Positions 10,106 to 20,312 are shown, counted from the stretch's first letter. The stretch: 64,000 nt of DNA from Cordylochernes scorpioides (GCA_030710605.1 CP092864.1:138955160-139019159); one strand, 5' to 3'. Made by a program: numbers and translations. Notes: a model not told the origin generated them from the letters alone.

Positions 10106-10257
10106 TCAAGATTAAACAGCCATCATTTAGTAAATCCCACCCCTCCGTGCTCACTCACGATGTAACTTCACCCGTTGAAGAGCGAGAGCTCAAAAGCTTG
10201 CGGTATTTTTGTAATAAAGTAACTTATTGCGTAAGGTTTTTTAGATATTTTATAATT

Positions 10258-10686
10258 TACTAGCGGATGTACCCGGCTTCGCCCGGGTTTTATTCGAGTA
10301 AAGGTTTGTCTAACGAATCTTTCGATAAAGTGAACATTTTTTCCCGGTCCCTTGAAAAATACTCGATAAGTTGAATAAAATCAATATTAATTGGTTCCCT
10401 CGGTAATTGGAAGTTAAAGGAATAGTATCTTGCCTTGGAATTGTATCATTATTCTTGTCTCAAATAAATTGCCGTGTCATCCTGAATTTTATCTTTCCTA
10501 ATTTTCTACCTTAAAAAATCATCGTATCATCATGATAATATTTAGAGAAGATTGTTGAATTATAACAGATAAATTAGAATATTTATAAACAATACTTAAA
10601 ATTATACCGCATAAGTTTCTTTTCTATGAAAAAATCAATATTTATTTTAAAGAGAAATATTTCCATCTATATATATATATATATAG
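10258..10686 (+). mobile_element. Element K, copy 2, with pogo-MITE-like segment
   Basis: 5' end tagcggatgtacccggcttc; ends in a TA run. Its middle (10315-10440) matches the interior of the MITE at 16946-17414, including cgataagttgaataaaatca. Confidence 0.65.
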
Positions 10687-10980
10687 ATTTAATTCCCGAC
10701 GATTCAGTGACTTACTGTCACTTTCCTCAGGGGAACAGTATGGACTAGTGCTAAGCACTTTTAATCACGTCCTGTTTTGATTGCTGAGTTGAACCAGTTC
10801 ACCAGGAAGTTCCATGTTGAGGTTGAGTCTGGAATTCTGGCCATAGATATAGAGTTGAGGTGGATCATATGTTTTAAAAAATGCACTTCTCTCTGTTCGA
10901 TAAATGCCTAGACAAATATATATCCTCCTGCACTTTTTTACGAAAGTGAATTGACAAGTATATATTAGGAGTAAACCAAA
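10687..10980. other. Unassigned
   Basis: Nothing recognised. Confidence 0.4.
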
Positions 10981-11067
10981 ATTAGAAGCAATCTATTGAC
11001 CGTCGCCGCAAACTAGCGACCTTGAGTTGGTAACAAAGCCACAACACCAGCTTGGTGAACTGAGAAG

Positions 11068-11122
11068 CGTCACCTAAAGACCATGGTTTCGGGCTAATGG
11101 CCCTCGTCAGCCTAGGGCGGAC
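11068..11122 (-). ncRNA. Type I hammerhead ribozyme motif, family 1
   Basis: Read on the minus strand. The helix I 5' side is GUCC, a GC bulge, then CCUAGG. Next come core CUGACGA, helix II GGGC/GCCC closed by CAUUA, then GAAA, helix III as the palindrome ACCAUGGU, and cleavage triplet GUC. The helix I 3' side, UUUAGG, pairs with two G-U wobbles, followed by GAC pairing with GUC across an internal loop. Every invariant core position known for hammerheads is present. Activity is inferred. Confidence 0.75.
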
Positions 11123-11360
11123 TTTATTCCATGAGATCCACACGGGATCTAATGGAATCTTCACAATCTGCCAAAGAGGTGTTTAGCTGGCAAAGTGTAG
11201 CCACCAAGTGAGGCCAAAATATAGATGGAAATTTTGCCGGTAGGAACTTGATCAATAAAAGCTAGGGCGCCTCTCCCGTCAAATTAGACGTCCAAACTAG
11301 ACGCCATCTATTGACCGTCGCCACAATTCCTTTAGATCCCGTGTGGATCTCATGAAATTA

Positions 11361-11421
11361 AAGCCTGCCCTAGACTGACGAGGGAAATTAACCCGAAACC
11401 GTGGGCTCTAGATGGACGCTT
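11361..11421 (+). ncRNA. Decayed family 1 hammerhead motif
   Basis: Core CUGACGA and GAAA are kept and helix I CUAGA/UCUAG pairs. Helix II is reduced to GGG/CCC and the cleavage triplet is GGC instead of GUC, so this copy is probably inactive. Confidence 0.6.
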
Positions 11422-11499
11422 CTTTCAGGCCCTTCCATTATTATATGATTGCAGTATGGGCAGTAGAAAAGTGTTTTATGATGCAATAGCACGCCATCT

Positions 11500-11904
11500 G
11501 TTATGAAAATTCAAAACTATTTAATGAACAAGGCCCTCCCATTAATTTTTCCATTGCAGTAAGGACAGTAGAAATTGTTTAATTTCAAAAAGAATCTTAC
11601 ACGTCTTAAATAGTTTCGAATTTTCAGAAAAGTGTTTTATTTGAAAATAATCATACATATCAAAAATGGTTTTAATTACTTTTAACGGTATAAATCTATT
11701 TTATTTTAAAGAAAATAGCGCAAAAATAGCTACATTTCTTATACACAGATGGCGTGCTATTTCTTTCTCTGTTAAAACTTCTTTCTAGGAGTAAAAGAAC
11801 AAATGGAAAAGGGCATGCTTTCTTAATGGTAAAAGAAATGAATTTTTCAGCATTTCTTAAATAAGTTTTTATAAAAACATTAAATTATTTTTAAAAAGAA
11901 AAAA
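11500..11904. mobile_element. Family E' half elements
   Basis: 11508-11640 is a single E' arm (aaggccctcccattaatttt, cagtaaggacagtagaaat). 11740-11790 carries a related end, acagatggcgtgctatt. No paired arm here. Confidence 0.6.
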
Positions 11905-12195
11905 AAAGACATCTCCTTATCGGGTAAATCAAAGTTACTGATGGCTTGCGCCATCTATCGGAATAAATATAAACTATTTATTGATTTTTAATTATTCCTG
12001 AATTGGCCATACACCCATTCTTGATTAATAAAGAAAATCTAACCACGTACGCATTTCGGGCTTTAAGAATGGGTATTCGGCCAATTATGGAATAATTAAA
12101 AATAAATGAATAGTTGATATTTATTCCGATAGATGGCGCAAGCCATCAGTAACTTCCATTTACATAATAAGGAGATGCCTTTTTTCTTTTTTTAA
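11905..12195. mobile_element. Family 2 foldback element
   Basis: Near-perfect inverted arms of about 130 bp. Each arm ends with a hairpin GATGGC-GCAA-GCCATC and then ggagatgcc. The centre (12030-12060, minus strand) retains only the 3' half of the family 2 hammerhead: GCCC, GAAA and GCGUAC. Confidence 0.8.
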
Positions 12196-12934
12196 TTTAT
12201 GAACCTTATTCCAGTACAATATCATATTTGTACTATTTATTTCACATTAAATTATTTATTTAATGAATAATTATTTTTATCTTTAGTGTGTGTTGGGTGT
12301 GTATGTGAAAATTATATGGACTTTCAAGTGGTTTTGTGATTTTCTTTGATTTATCGAGAAACAAGAAAAAAGAAAAGAAAAAGTTAAAACTCACTTATTT
12401 TAATTATATTGTCTGCAATTAGAGTTAATTTAATTAGTAAAAGCCATTAGTAAGTAATATAATTAAAGAATGGATATAAAATTACAAAGATGTGTTATAT
12501 AAAAAGGGCGCAATTATTTTGTTCGTCTGTTATTGGAAAAAGTATCTTCTGCCTTTTTTTATAGTCAGGAATTCAATTAAAAATTTAGTATCGTTTGAAT
12601 TTCAGAGAAATTTTAATAAAGATATATATTATATACATATATATTTAATAACCCGGATTCCAGAAATATATAAATTTGATTAAATTAGTAATTGAATAAT
12701 TCAGAAAAATATTTTAAAATTACGTTCTAATTTATTTTTTTAGTTTTTTTTTTTTTTTCGTTCTAAATTTTAATATAAAATTATTAATCGCTCGAATGGG
12801 AAACCATCTTTCTGAGCGATTAACTTGGAAAATGCCTAACCATTTATAATTAGGCTAAATTATCCAACCTCCAATAAGAGACTAACTCCTCGAGAGACCA
12901 GTACTTCCACATTTATTTATTATTATATATATAT
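12196..12934. other. Unassigned AT-rich sequence
   Basis: No supported gene; the open stretch at 12492-12683 has the composition of AT-rich noise. Confidence 0.4.
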
Positions 12935-13048
12935 TTTTTTATTATCCCTAGTACACGTGGTACAGGATATGATAATCATGGTGAGTAGAAGTATATATAT
13001 AGGCGACTTCTTTTACTGTAAGTGCACCACATATCTACACATTTGCGG
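12935..13048 (-). mobile_element. SINE-B 3' fragment
   Basis: Starts at attatccctagtacacgtgg and stops before the head, with an extra ta run inside. Confidence 0.8.
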
Positions 13049-13250
13049 CCGTGTGGCCCAATTTTAGGGAGCCTCTCCTCGCGCGACTTTCGCCTAAACA
13101 CAAGACTATTCTGTTCCTCGACACTGGCATCGAGCATGCTCGGGACTGCGATTCCATTATTCGCGAGAGATTGTTCAAACTCAGAGTAGCCCTAATCTCC
13201 TGATGAAATCCAGACGTCCCCTCGGTGAGGGCTCCGCCTGATGTAAATAT
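13049..13250 (-). pseudogene. Unidentified coding-like repeat U, copy 1
   Basis: The minus-strand reading contains EGTSGFHQEIRATLS and a downstream RIVLCLGESRA. The fragment at 32600-32835 reads EGTSGSYQDLQAVLS with the same spacing. Conservation at protein level between two diverged copies suggests a once-coding repeat. Function not recognised. Confidence 0.45.
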
Positions 13251-13255
13251 TAAAT

Positions 13256-14128
13256 ACTAGCGGATGTGCCCAGCTTCGCCCGGGTTTTACCCGAGTGAAT
13301 GTTTGTCTAACGAACATTTGTTAAAACAATTATCTACAAACTTATATAAAAAAAAGATATATTTTGATAATTTGAAACTCGTAAATTTGAATCTCTCGAA
13401 GTGAACATTTTTTCCCGGTCCCTGTGTGCCGTGTCATCCTGAATTTTGTCTTCCATAATTTTCTACATTACAAAATCGTCGTTTTATCTAGTGAACATTT
13501 TTTCCCGGTCCCTTGAAAGATATTCGATAAGTTGAATAAAATCATGGTCGTGAATCTCTCGATAAAGTGATTATTTTTTCCCGGTCCCTGTGTGCCGTGT
13601 CATCCTGAATTTTGTCTTTCCTAATTTTCTACATTACAAAATCATCGTTTTATCTACATATTTTCCCGGTCCCTTGAAAATTACTCGATAAGTTGAATAG
13701 AATCATGGTCGTTTATGGAAGATGGACGTAGTTCCCGGAGGTTACCCGCCCCCCCAGCGCCAGGACCTCTTGATCCCTCTGATTGGCCGGCGGCCGGACG
13801 GGGGTGGGGGGGGAGGGGGGGATCTTGATCCCTCTGATTGGTCGGTGGGAACTTGGACTGTCCAATGGCCGGCGGCCGGACGGGGGGGCAGACCTAAGCC
13901 TAAGGTGGCGTTGCTTGCGAGTTAAAGTTACAAATCTGCAAATAACTCTAAGGATATTAAAGTTATTCAAGAAATTATTTTTCGTAAACCTTTCCGGGGA
14001 TACACCTAATAATATCCCAAAATTTCACGGCGATTGGATGTATGGTTTTTGAATCCATAGAGGACACACACACACAGACAGACACACACACAGACACACA
14101 CACAGACATTCAATTTTATATATATAGA
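13256..14128 (+). mobile_element. Element K, copy 3, expanded and GC-rich inside
   Basis: The 5' end tagcggatgtgcccagcttc is followed by three near-repeats around attttttcccggtccct. Then comes a G+C-rich block (13735-13915) with three copies of a gattgg/ggccggcggccggac unit, and the K-type 3' end with (aca)n and a TA run. Confidence 0.6.
13798..13822 (+). other. G-run tract, potential G-quadruplex
   Basis: Three long G runs (5, 8 and 7) separated by single T and A. This is enough G for four runs of at least three. Confidence 0.75.
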
Positions 14129-14300
14129 CTAGACGAATGGCCCGGGCAATGCCCGGGTTTTACCCGAGTGCGAATATATTTTAAAAACGTTTTAATTCAA
14201 ATACTATTCGTTACAATTATAAATTGGCGCCATGGATGTCACTCTTGTGAAACGTCCCGTTCCAAACTATGTGTTTTTAAAATGTTTTAACTATATATAA
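14128..14300 (+). mobile_element. Element K, copy 4 (5' part)
   Basis: Begins ctagacgaatggcccgggca directly after the 3' end of copy 3 and matches 6336-6470. Confidence 0.75.
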
Positions 14301-14335
14301 TATAACGGTATAATAACGGTATAAAGAAATAATGA

Positions 14336-14408
14336 GCCTATAGCCTAGTGGTCATGGCATCTGCCCGGTAAGCGGAAGGTCGTGGGTTCGATTCCCATCC
14401 CTTGACCT
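14336..14408 (+). mobile_element. tRNA-derived SINE head (tRNA-like, not a functional tRNA)
   Basis: Box A-like tagcctagtgg and box B ggttcgattcc are spaced as in a tRNA. The anticodon and T arms can fold, but the acceptor ends do not pair and position 33 is C. It runs directly into the minisatellite. Confidence 0.6.
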
Positions 14409-14433
14409 TGTATACATCTTGCTTCCTAGGGTT

Positions 14434-15617
14434 GCCTAGAGTGGCCGCTATAGACAGGGTGGTCTGTATAGACAGGTGGATGTATCACACAGCTGATAAC
14501 AGGGTTGCCTAGAGTGGCCGCTATAGACAGGGTGGTCTGTATAGACAGGTGTATGTATCACACTGCTGATAACAGGGTTGCCTAAAGTGACCGCTATAGA
14601 CAGGGTGGTCTGTATAGACAGGTGGATGTATCACACAGCTGATAACAGGGTTGTCTAGAGTGGCCGCTATAGACAGGTGTATGTATCACACAGCTGATAA
14701 CAGGGTTATCTAGAATGGCCGCTATATACAGGGTGGTCTGTATAGACAGGTTAATGTAACACACTGCTGATAACAGGGTTGTCTAGAGTGGTCGCTATAG
14801 ACAGGGTGGTCTGTATAGACAGGTGTATGTATCACACTGCTGATAACAGGGTTGCCTAAAGTGACCGCTATAGACAGGGTGGTCTGTATAGACAGGTGAA
14901 TGTAACACACTGATGATAACAGGGTTGCCTAAAGTGACCGCTATAGACAGGGTGGTCTGTATAGACAGGTGGTAGAGTGGTCGCTATAGACAGGGTGGTC
15001 TGTATAGACAGGTGTATGTATCACACTGCTGATAACAGGGTTGCCTAAAGTGACCGCTATAGACAGGGTGGTCTGTATAGACAGGTGGATGTAGCACACT
15101 GATGATAACAGGGTTGCCTAAAGTGACCGCTATAGACAGGGTGGTCTGTATAGACAGGTGGATGTATCACAGCTGATAACAGGGTTGTCTAGAGTGGCCG
15201 CTATAGACAGGTGTATGTATCACACAGCTGATAACAGGGTTATCTAGAATGGCCGCTATATACAGGGTGGTCTGTATAGACAGGTGAATGTAACACACTG
15301 CTGATAACAGGGTTGTCTAGAGTGGTCGCTATAGACAGGGTGGTCTGTGTAGACAGGTGTATGTATCACACTGCTGAATACAGGGTTGCCTAAAGTGACC
15401 GCTATAGACAGGGTGGTCTGTATAGACAGGTGAATGTAACACACTGATGATAACAGGGTTGCCTAAAGTGACCGCTATAGACAGGGTGGTCTGTATAGAC
15501 AGGTGGATGTAGCACACTGCTGATAACAGGGGTGTCTAGAGTGGCCGCTATAGACAGGGTGGTCTGTATAGACAGGTGGATGTAACACACTGCTGATAAC
15601 AGGGTTGTCTAGAATGG
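14434..15617. repeat. 73-bp minisatellite, about 16 units
   Basis: Unit runs from gggttgcctagagtggccgc through gctatagacagggtggtctg to cacactgctgataaca. Units differ by point changes and by deletion of an internal gggtggtctgtatagacag part in some copies. 73 is not a multiple of 3, so the long minus-strand reading frames are by-products. Confidence 0.95.
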
Positions 15618-15620
15618 CCG

Positions 15621-15768
15621 CCCGAATTGGCTGCCGGCGAACACGTGGCCTCCCTGCCCCCCTCTAGACAACCCTATGTCTATAGACAGGTGTATGTATC
15701 ACACAGCTGATAACAGGGTTGTCTAGAGGGGGGCAGGGAGGCCACGTGTTCGCCGGCAGCCAATGGGC
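15621..15768. repeat. Inverted repeat of about 54 bp capping the minisatellite
   Basis: 15621-15675 and 15714-15768 are reverse complements with one small gap, separated by about 38 bases of minisatellite sequence. The arms contain the SINE body piece ttggctgccggcgaacacgt also present at 3760. Confidence 0.9.
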
Positions 15769-15782
15769 GCGCATTCTATCCG

Positions 15783-15840
15783 TGAACTTCAGACAGTGAG
15801 CTTCAGACAGTGAACTTCAGACAGTGAACTTCAGACAGAC
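15783..15840. repeat. 15-bp tandem repeat, about 4 units
   Basis: Unit gaacttcagacagtg, directly after the hairpin. Confidence 0.9.
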
Positions 15841-15974
15841 AGAATAAGGCAATTATATAAGTAGATAAATATTTATTTATCATTATATTTTTTATCATAT
15901 TTAACTTGCTCTTATAACTCTTTGTGAGTGTAAATATTGACGAGATGTCAATAAAGTTGTCAAATTGTCATATT

Positions 15975-16188
15975 TACATATGTGAAAAGCAGTTCGACTT
16001 TGCACTTACAAATGTGCCAGAGTCCCGTTTAGTTACTTGCATTCGCTGGTAGGGTGGACTTTTGCAAGAATCGGAGGCCATTGGTACATTTTTTTTTTTT
16101 AATTAGAAAAAAGTGCCCAATGCGGGAATCGAACCCGGGTCGTAGCAGTCGAAAACAAACGGTTTAGACCATCCTTCCACCGACCCCC
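15975..16188 (-). mobile_element. SINE-B, 5' portion (head plus half body)
   Basis: Intact head with B box and caccgacccc start on the minus strand; the 3' body is missing beyond 15975. Confidence 0.85.
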
Positions 16189-16299
16189 TATTGTTTTATA
16201 TACCGGCTATTATAGAATTACAATAATAATAAATTTGCATATAAAGAATTCTGAATATAGAGAAATCCATATTTAAATCATTAGATAATAAAAAGGCAT

Positions 16300-16490
16300 A
16301 TATTAGATTGAATAAAATATTTATTTGCCAATATTTAGGTTTGCCGAAGCCAACCTTTATCAAGGCTTAACATTTTTGTATAAAATTTCATACAAAATGG
16401 TTTATACAAAATGCAATGCCTTGACAAAGGTTTAGTATTCAGTCAACCGAAAGTTTAGCAAAAAAATATTTTATTCAATTCAATATATGA
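16300..16490. mobile_element. Family F foldback element
   Basis: Inverted arms around gccaatatttaggtttgccg and its partner, each with a CTTGATAAAGG-type motif. Copies also occur at 27880, 36550, 47575, 48480 and 53880. Confidence 0.75.
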
Positions 16491-16524
16491 CTTTTTATTA
16501 TATCTAAACATATAAAAAGATAAC

Positions 16525-16820
16525 AAATGCTAGCATTAAGACGGCGAATGTTTCTTTTCACAAATAAATCAAACTTCTACTGTCCTTACTGCGATGAAAA
16601 AATATTGGGAGGGCTTGGTTCATCAGTGGTGAACCCTCCCAGCGGTTTCGCCAGTTTAATCTTCCATAATCAGTGTGTGAAACTGACAAAATGCTGGGAG
16701 GGTTCACCACATATGAGCCAGGCCCTCCCATTAATTTTTACATTGCAGTAAGGGTAGTAGAATATTGTTTAATTTGAAAAAGAATCATACGCGTCTATAA
16801 AAGTTTCGAATTTTCATAAC
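16525..16820. mobile_element. Chimeric E/E' foldback element
   Basis: The left arm belongs to subfamily E (gcgaatgtttcttttcac, gcgatgaaaaaatattggga). The right arm belongs to E' (ccattaatttttacattgca, cgcgtctataaaagtttcg). The shared core hairpin gggaggg...ccctccc is present in both. Confidence 0.75.
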
Positions 16821-16945
16821 AAGAGATGTATTAAGACATTCCACCTTGTAGCGATTCACCGTACAAAGAAAAACGAAAAATGAAACCAAATATTTACATA
16901 ATTATGGGTATGAGATGAGAGTTTTTTTATATATATATATACATA

Positions 16946-17414
16946 CAGTCGTCTCTCGATAATTTGAAACTCAAGGGATCAGAGAAATATTTCTCTTTAT
17001 CAAGAGTTCAAAATAACAAGAGTTTCAACAACCAAGAAGTAGGGGAAAAAATAAAGTAAACAAGAGTTTGAAGTTTTGGCAGTTTCGGAATATACATACT
17101 ATGTTGATACAAGATTGAATAAGTGACTTACCGTAAGTTTTTAAAATAATAAATTTATTGGGAGCTTTCGGGTCTTGCCCTTTCTCAAACAAGAGTTGAA
17201 TATAAATTCGTGATTTATTATTTTAAACATTTGTACAGTTATTCACAAATGTTCATTTGTTGTAAGATACTATTCCTTAAACTTCAAATTACCAAGGGGA
17301 CCAATTAATATTGATTTTATTCAACTTATCGAGTATTTTTCAAGGGACCGGGAAAACATTTCAAATTATCGAGAGATTAAAATAAACGAGTTTCAAATTA
17401 TCGAGAGTTGACTG
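16946..17414. mobile_element. pogo/Tigger-like MITE, 469 bp
   Basis: Terminal inverted repeats of about 28 bp start CAGTCGTCTCTCGATAA and are flanked by TA on both sides (16944-16945, 17415-17416). Internal segments recur in K copies 2 and 3. TA duplication and this type of terminus fit the pogo branch of Tc1/mariner; no transposase. Confidence 0.8.
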
Positions 17415-17639
17415 TATTTTGGCTTTTATTTTGTGAGGCTATTTTCCCAAGACAGTTTTATGATAGTTACATAGTTCTCTAGCTATAGTTTTTGTCTTCT
17501 GATGTGATTTTAATCGGTTGAACTGGTTCAACATATATCTGATTAATAAACTTCATGTTTTCCCCTTTCCTCCTTCATATAAACACAATAAGATAGTGGG
17601 ACATTTCGTTTGTAGTTTTATTCCGTGAAGTTTTTATTT

Positions 17640-18390
17640 ATTTATATTTCAATTTAAAGCGCTATGTCCCCCTAGGGACACTTGCGCTGTCATACATGTA
17701 TGCCTTTACATTTGTCTATACATATTGTTACGACTCTTCTCAGCCGTCGATGTTTGCGTGCAAGGTTTCTGAGAAAACAATGTGGGTTCGTTTTGGATAC
17801 AGCTTAGTACTATAAATTTATTACCAGAGCTTTAAAAGGGATATTAATAACTAGACATAGTAGATAAACTTGCCTCTAATGCCGCCCCAGGTAGGTTCCT
17901 CCTCGTCCTTCTTTGCACCGTCCTCCTCTTGTTAATCCACACAGTCCCGGAGCCCACTTCCCGTCGCCAACTTGCCGCGTCTGTCGTCGCCGCCGTTCTC
18001 CTTGCTGCAGATCCCGTTGTCACCAGACAGACTTCTCCCCACAGACTGCCAAGTCTTCTCGGCGCACAAACCACCGGCAGGCCGGCCGCTAACTCGGCTG
18101 CTTCCCTCACGACGACACAAGCTGGACTCCCTGTCTGCCGCCCCCTCCTCTGGAATTTGTCAATCAACACTTCCTTGAAGGGGCCCCTGCATACCTTCTT
18201 CTCTTGGCTTGCCCACTTATTCTCTTCTACTTCTTTGCTGCACCGCTTCAATATATATACAATAATTTTAGGCCGTGAATAGAATAGTTACATGATGTTA
18301 ACAATGAGAAAGAGAGAAAAAACGAGAAAAAGACCTGTGTACAAAAGAAAGAAGTGTCTGGCAATATGTACAATAAACATAATATAAATT
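17640..18390 (+). repeat. Dispersed repeat L, copy 1, with solo LTR inside
   Basis: Flanking parts (17640-17725 and 18251-18390) align without a break to 43625-43850, which lacks the insertion. Confidence 0.85.
17726..18250. mobile_element. Solo LTR, 525 bp, TG...CA ends
   Basis: Starts TGTTACGACTC and ends CACCGCTTCA, flanked by the 4-bp duplication atat. The empty site is visible at about 43703. It is far richer in G+C than its surroundings. Open frames on both strands inside it (about 17844-18282) are not supported as genes. The TGTTACG start is common in Ty3/gypsy LTRs, and it is unrelated to the element at 20.3 kb. Confidence 0.85.
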
Positions 18391-18700
18391 AACACAAAGC
18401 AATAACGCGCCATCTATACATATAAAATGAAAGAAATTAAAAGCACGAATGTTTCTTTTATACATAATACAAATTGCTACTGCCCTTACTGCAATGAAAA
18501 TATATATTGGGAGGGCTTGGCTCATCAGTGGTGATGAATACTCTTCCGCAAACAATGATGGATTAAATTGGCGTCACCGCTGGGAGGTTTCACCACTGAT
18601 GAGCCAAGCCCTCCCAATATATTTTTTCATTGCAGTAAGGGCAGTAGCAATTTGTATTATGCATAAAAGAAACATTCGTGCTTTTAATTCCTTTCATTTT
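18391..18700 (-). mobile_element. Family E foldback retroposon with 12-bp target duplication
   Basis: Duplication ataatataaatt at 18379-18390 and 18701-18712; the empty site is represented in L copy 2 at 43.85 kb. The left end is the family terminus (aacacaaag...gcgccatcta). Two arms of about 130 bp pair, and the right arm is truncated. Confidence 0.88.
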
Positions 18701-18712
18701 ATAATATAAATT

Positions 18713-19715
18713 ATTAGTTTCTTAAAATATATTTGTTGCTATATAATTCAAAATATATCCGATGAGCTGATTTCTGACGCTTTCGTCCCGAAATCCATGA
18801 AAACTCTATCGTTCTCAGGGAATTCACGAAATATACATCCTGCTATATAAGATAAATATAATTTGCATATATCCTGCACGCACTGGGGTTAAAACAAAAA
18901 TAATTAACAACTAAATTAATGATTCAGAGTTAAAGTTGAGATTCAGAATAAATTATTATATTTATTTATCTATTGAAACGGTCACACAAAGATAAGAAAT
19001 AAAAAAAATAATAATAAAACGGGGTAATAAGAATAAATTGGGAGAATATACATGAATATAATCTGTTTAAAAATATTATGAAAAGTTACTTATCTTATTT
19101 GGTGCTTCAGTTGGATGGCTGGAAAATTCCTTCCACTAAAATCTTGAAAGACTATATTTTTTAAACTAATTTCTCAGGAGCCTGTTTGACTCCCCACTCT
19201 GCTCTCTCTTCCTAGTCTATCTTATTTTTTTCTCATCGCCTTCCTCAAAAAGTGCGCCTAAAATTATTTTAACAGAGTAAAAAAAAAAAATTAAAAATTC
19301 TATAATATTCCAAATTAAAAAAAAAAATTGAAAATTAAAAATTATAATTAAAAGTTATTATTCGAAATATTATTTTAATTAACGAATATTATTTGAAAAT
19401 ATTAAAACAAAATAGCTGCTTATTTATTGAAAAAAAAGTATTTAATTATAATATTATAAAATATATACAAAAATTAGGAGTAAAAGAAGTGAAGAGATGG
19501 ATTGGTTTTACAATGAAGAATTCTCTAAGTCCGCTTCGTTCTTATCGAGGCAGCTTCACCATTGTCCACCAGCTTTCTATTAGGTACTGTGGGCGAACTT
19601 TGTGGAGGCCGCAGGAGTGGCCTCTACATATATCTAAAAAAAGGTATTAAATTTAATATACAATTCCTTACTTGAAATAAAAATACTTGGATCTGTTACT
19701 ATTAAATTATTGTAT
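18713..19715. other. Unassigned, interrupts repeat L
   Basis: Relative to L copy 2, about 870 bases (18757-19630) are extra here. No clear ends, and no coding motif in the open frame at 19393-19650. Confidence 0.4.
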
Positions 19716-19718
19716 ATT

Positions 19719-19976
19719 CTATACTCTTGAAAAAACAGTACAATCCAGTAAAAGATGTATTGAGGTTTGTTCCTCATGTCCACAAAAATCAACTCGTGTC
19801 TTACACTGCTTTAATTCTTTAAAAAAAACTTGAATTCCGTGAATATTGCAATAAATGGCTTCATTTTTGATGATTTGAAAGTGGTCGTCTTTTAAGGTGT
19901 TTACTAACTGTGAGAGAGAATAGTAAAAGACCATGTTTTCCTGGAGCGCAGAACACCAACTACCCAGATAAGTCAC
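19719..19976 (-). pseudogene. LINE C-terminal fragment
   Basis: The open frame ends with FCGHEEQTSIHLLLDC, the terminal knuckle pattern of Jockey/R1-type LINEs with the first Cys replaced. 5'-truncated. Confidence 0.65.
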
Positions 19977-20312
19977 GACTAATTAACGTAAAGTTCAGGT
20001 TAGGATAAATAAACATGGGAACTAGTTCCGAGACCAACCAAAAGTTTCATATTTTGATTCAAATATATAAATAATCTTCGCTTTATTTGTTGTTTTGATA
20101 TCAAAAGAAAGATACAATGACATTTAATACAGCTCTGATTAGTGGCTCCATCTAGGAGTCACTTTATGAACAATTTATAGTTTTATGATATTAAAATATT
20201 TATTTTTTGATTTGTAATAATATACAATTTATAAAAGTTACTATATATTTATTTTTAATATATAGAATAATCAATTTTTATTTAATAAATATATTGAATT
20301 TAAATATATATA
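19977..20312. other. AT-rich flank of the gypsy element
   Basis: No feature seen; the insertion lies in a TA-rich run. Confidence 0.5.

Larger units (their letters stand above)
10981..11430. mobile_element. Family 1 hammerhead element: two copies head to head
   Basis: Two inverted copies of one unit: minus strand at about 10985-11170, plus strand at about 11315-11430. Both contain gatcccgtgtggatctcat next to a hammerhead motif, and both contain the tail tctattgaccgtcgcc. A third copy lies at 47085-47450. Confidence 0.75.

Noticed and set aside
14336-14408. Possible tRNA with anticodon GGT
   Set aside because: No acceptor pairing and C at position 33; treated as a SINE head.
14722-15590. Four 62-codon minus-strand ORFs starting MCYIHLSIQTTLSI
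   Set aside because: They are spaced by the 73-bp minisatellite period and are by-products of the repeat.
17844-18282. Overlapping ORFs on both strands, up to 135 codons
   Set aside because: They lie in the GC-rich solo LTR; low stop-codon density there explains them, and no domain is visible.
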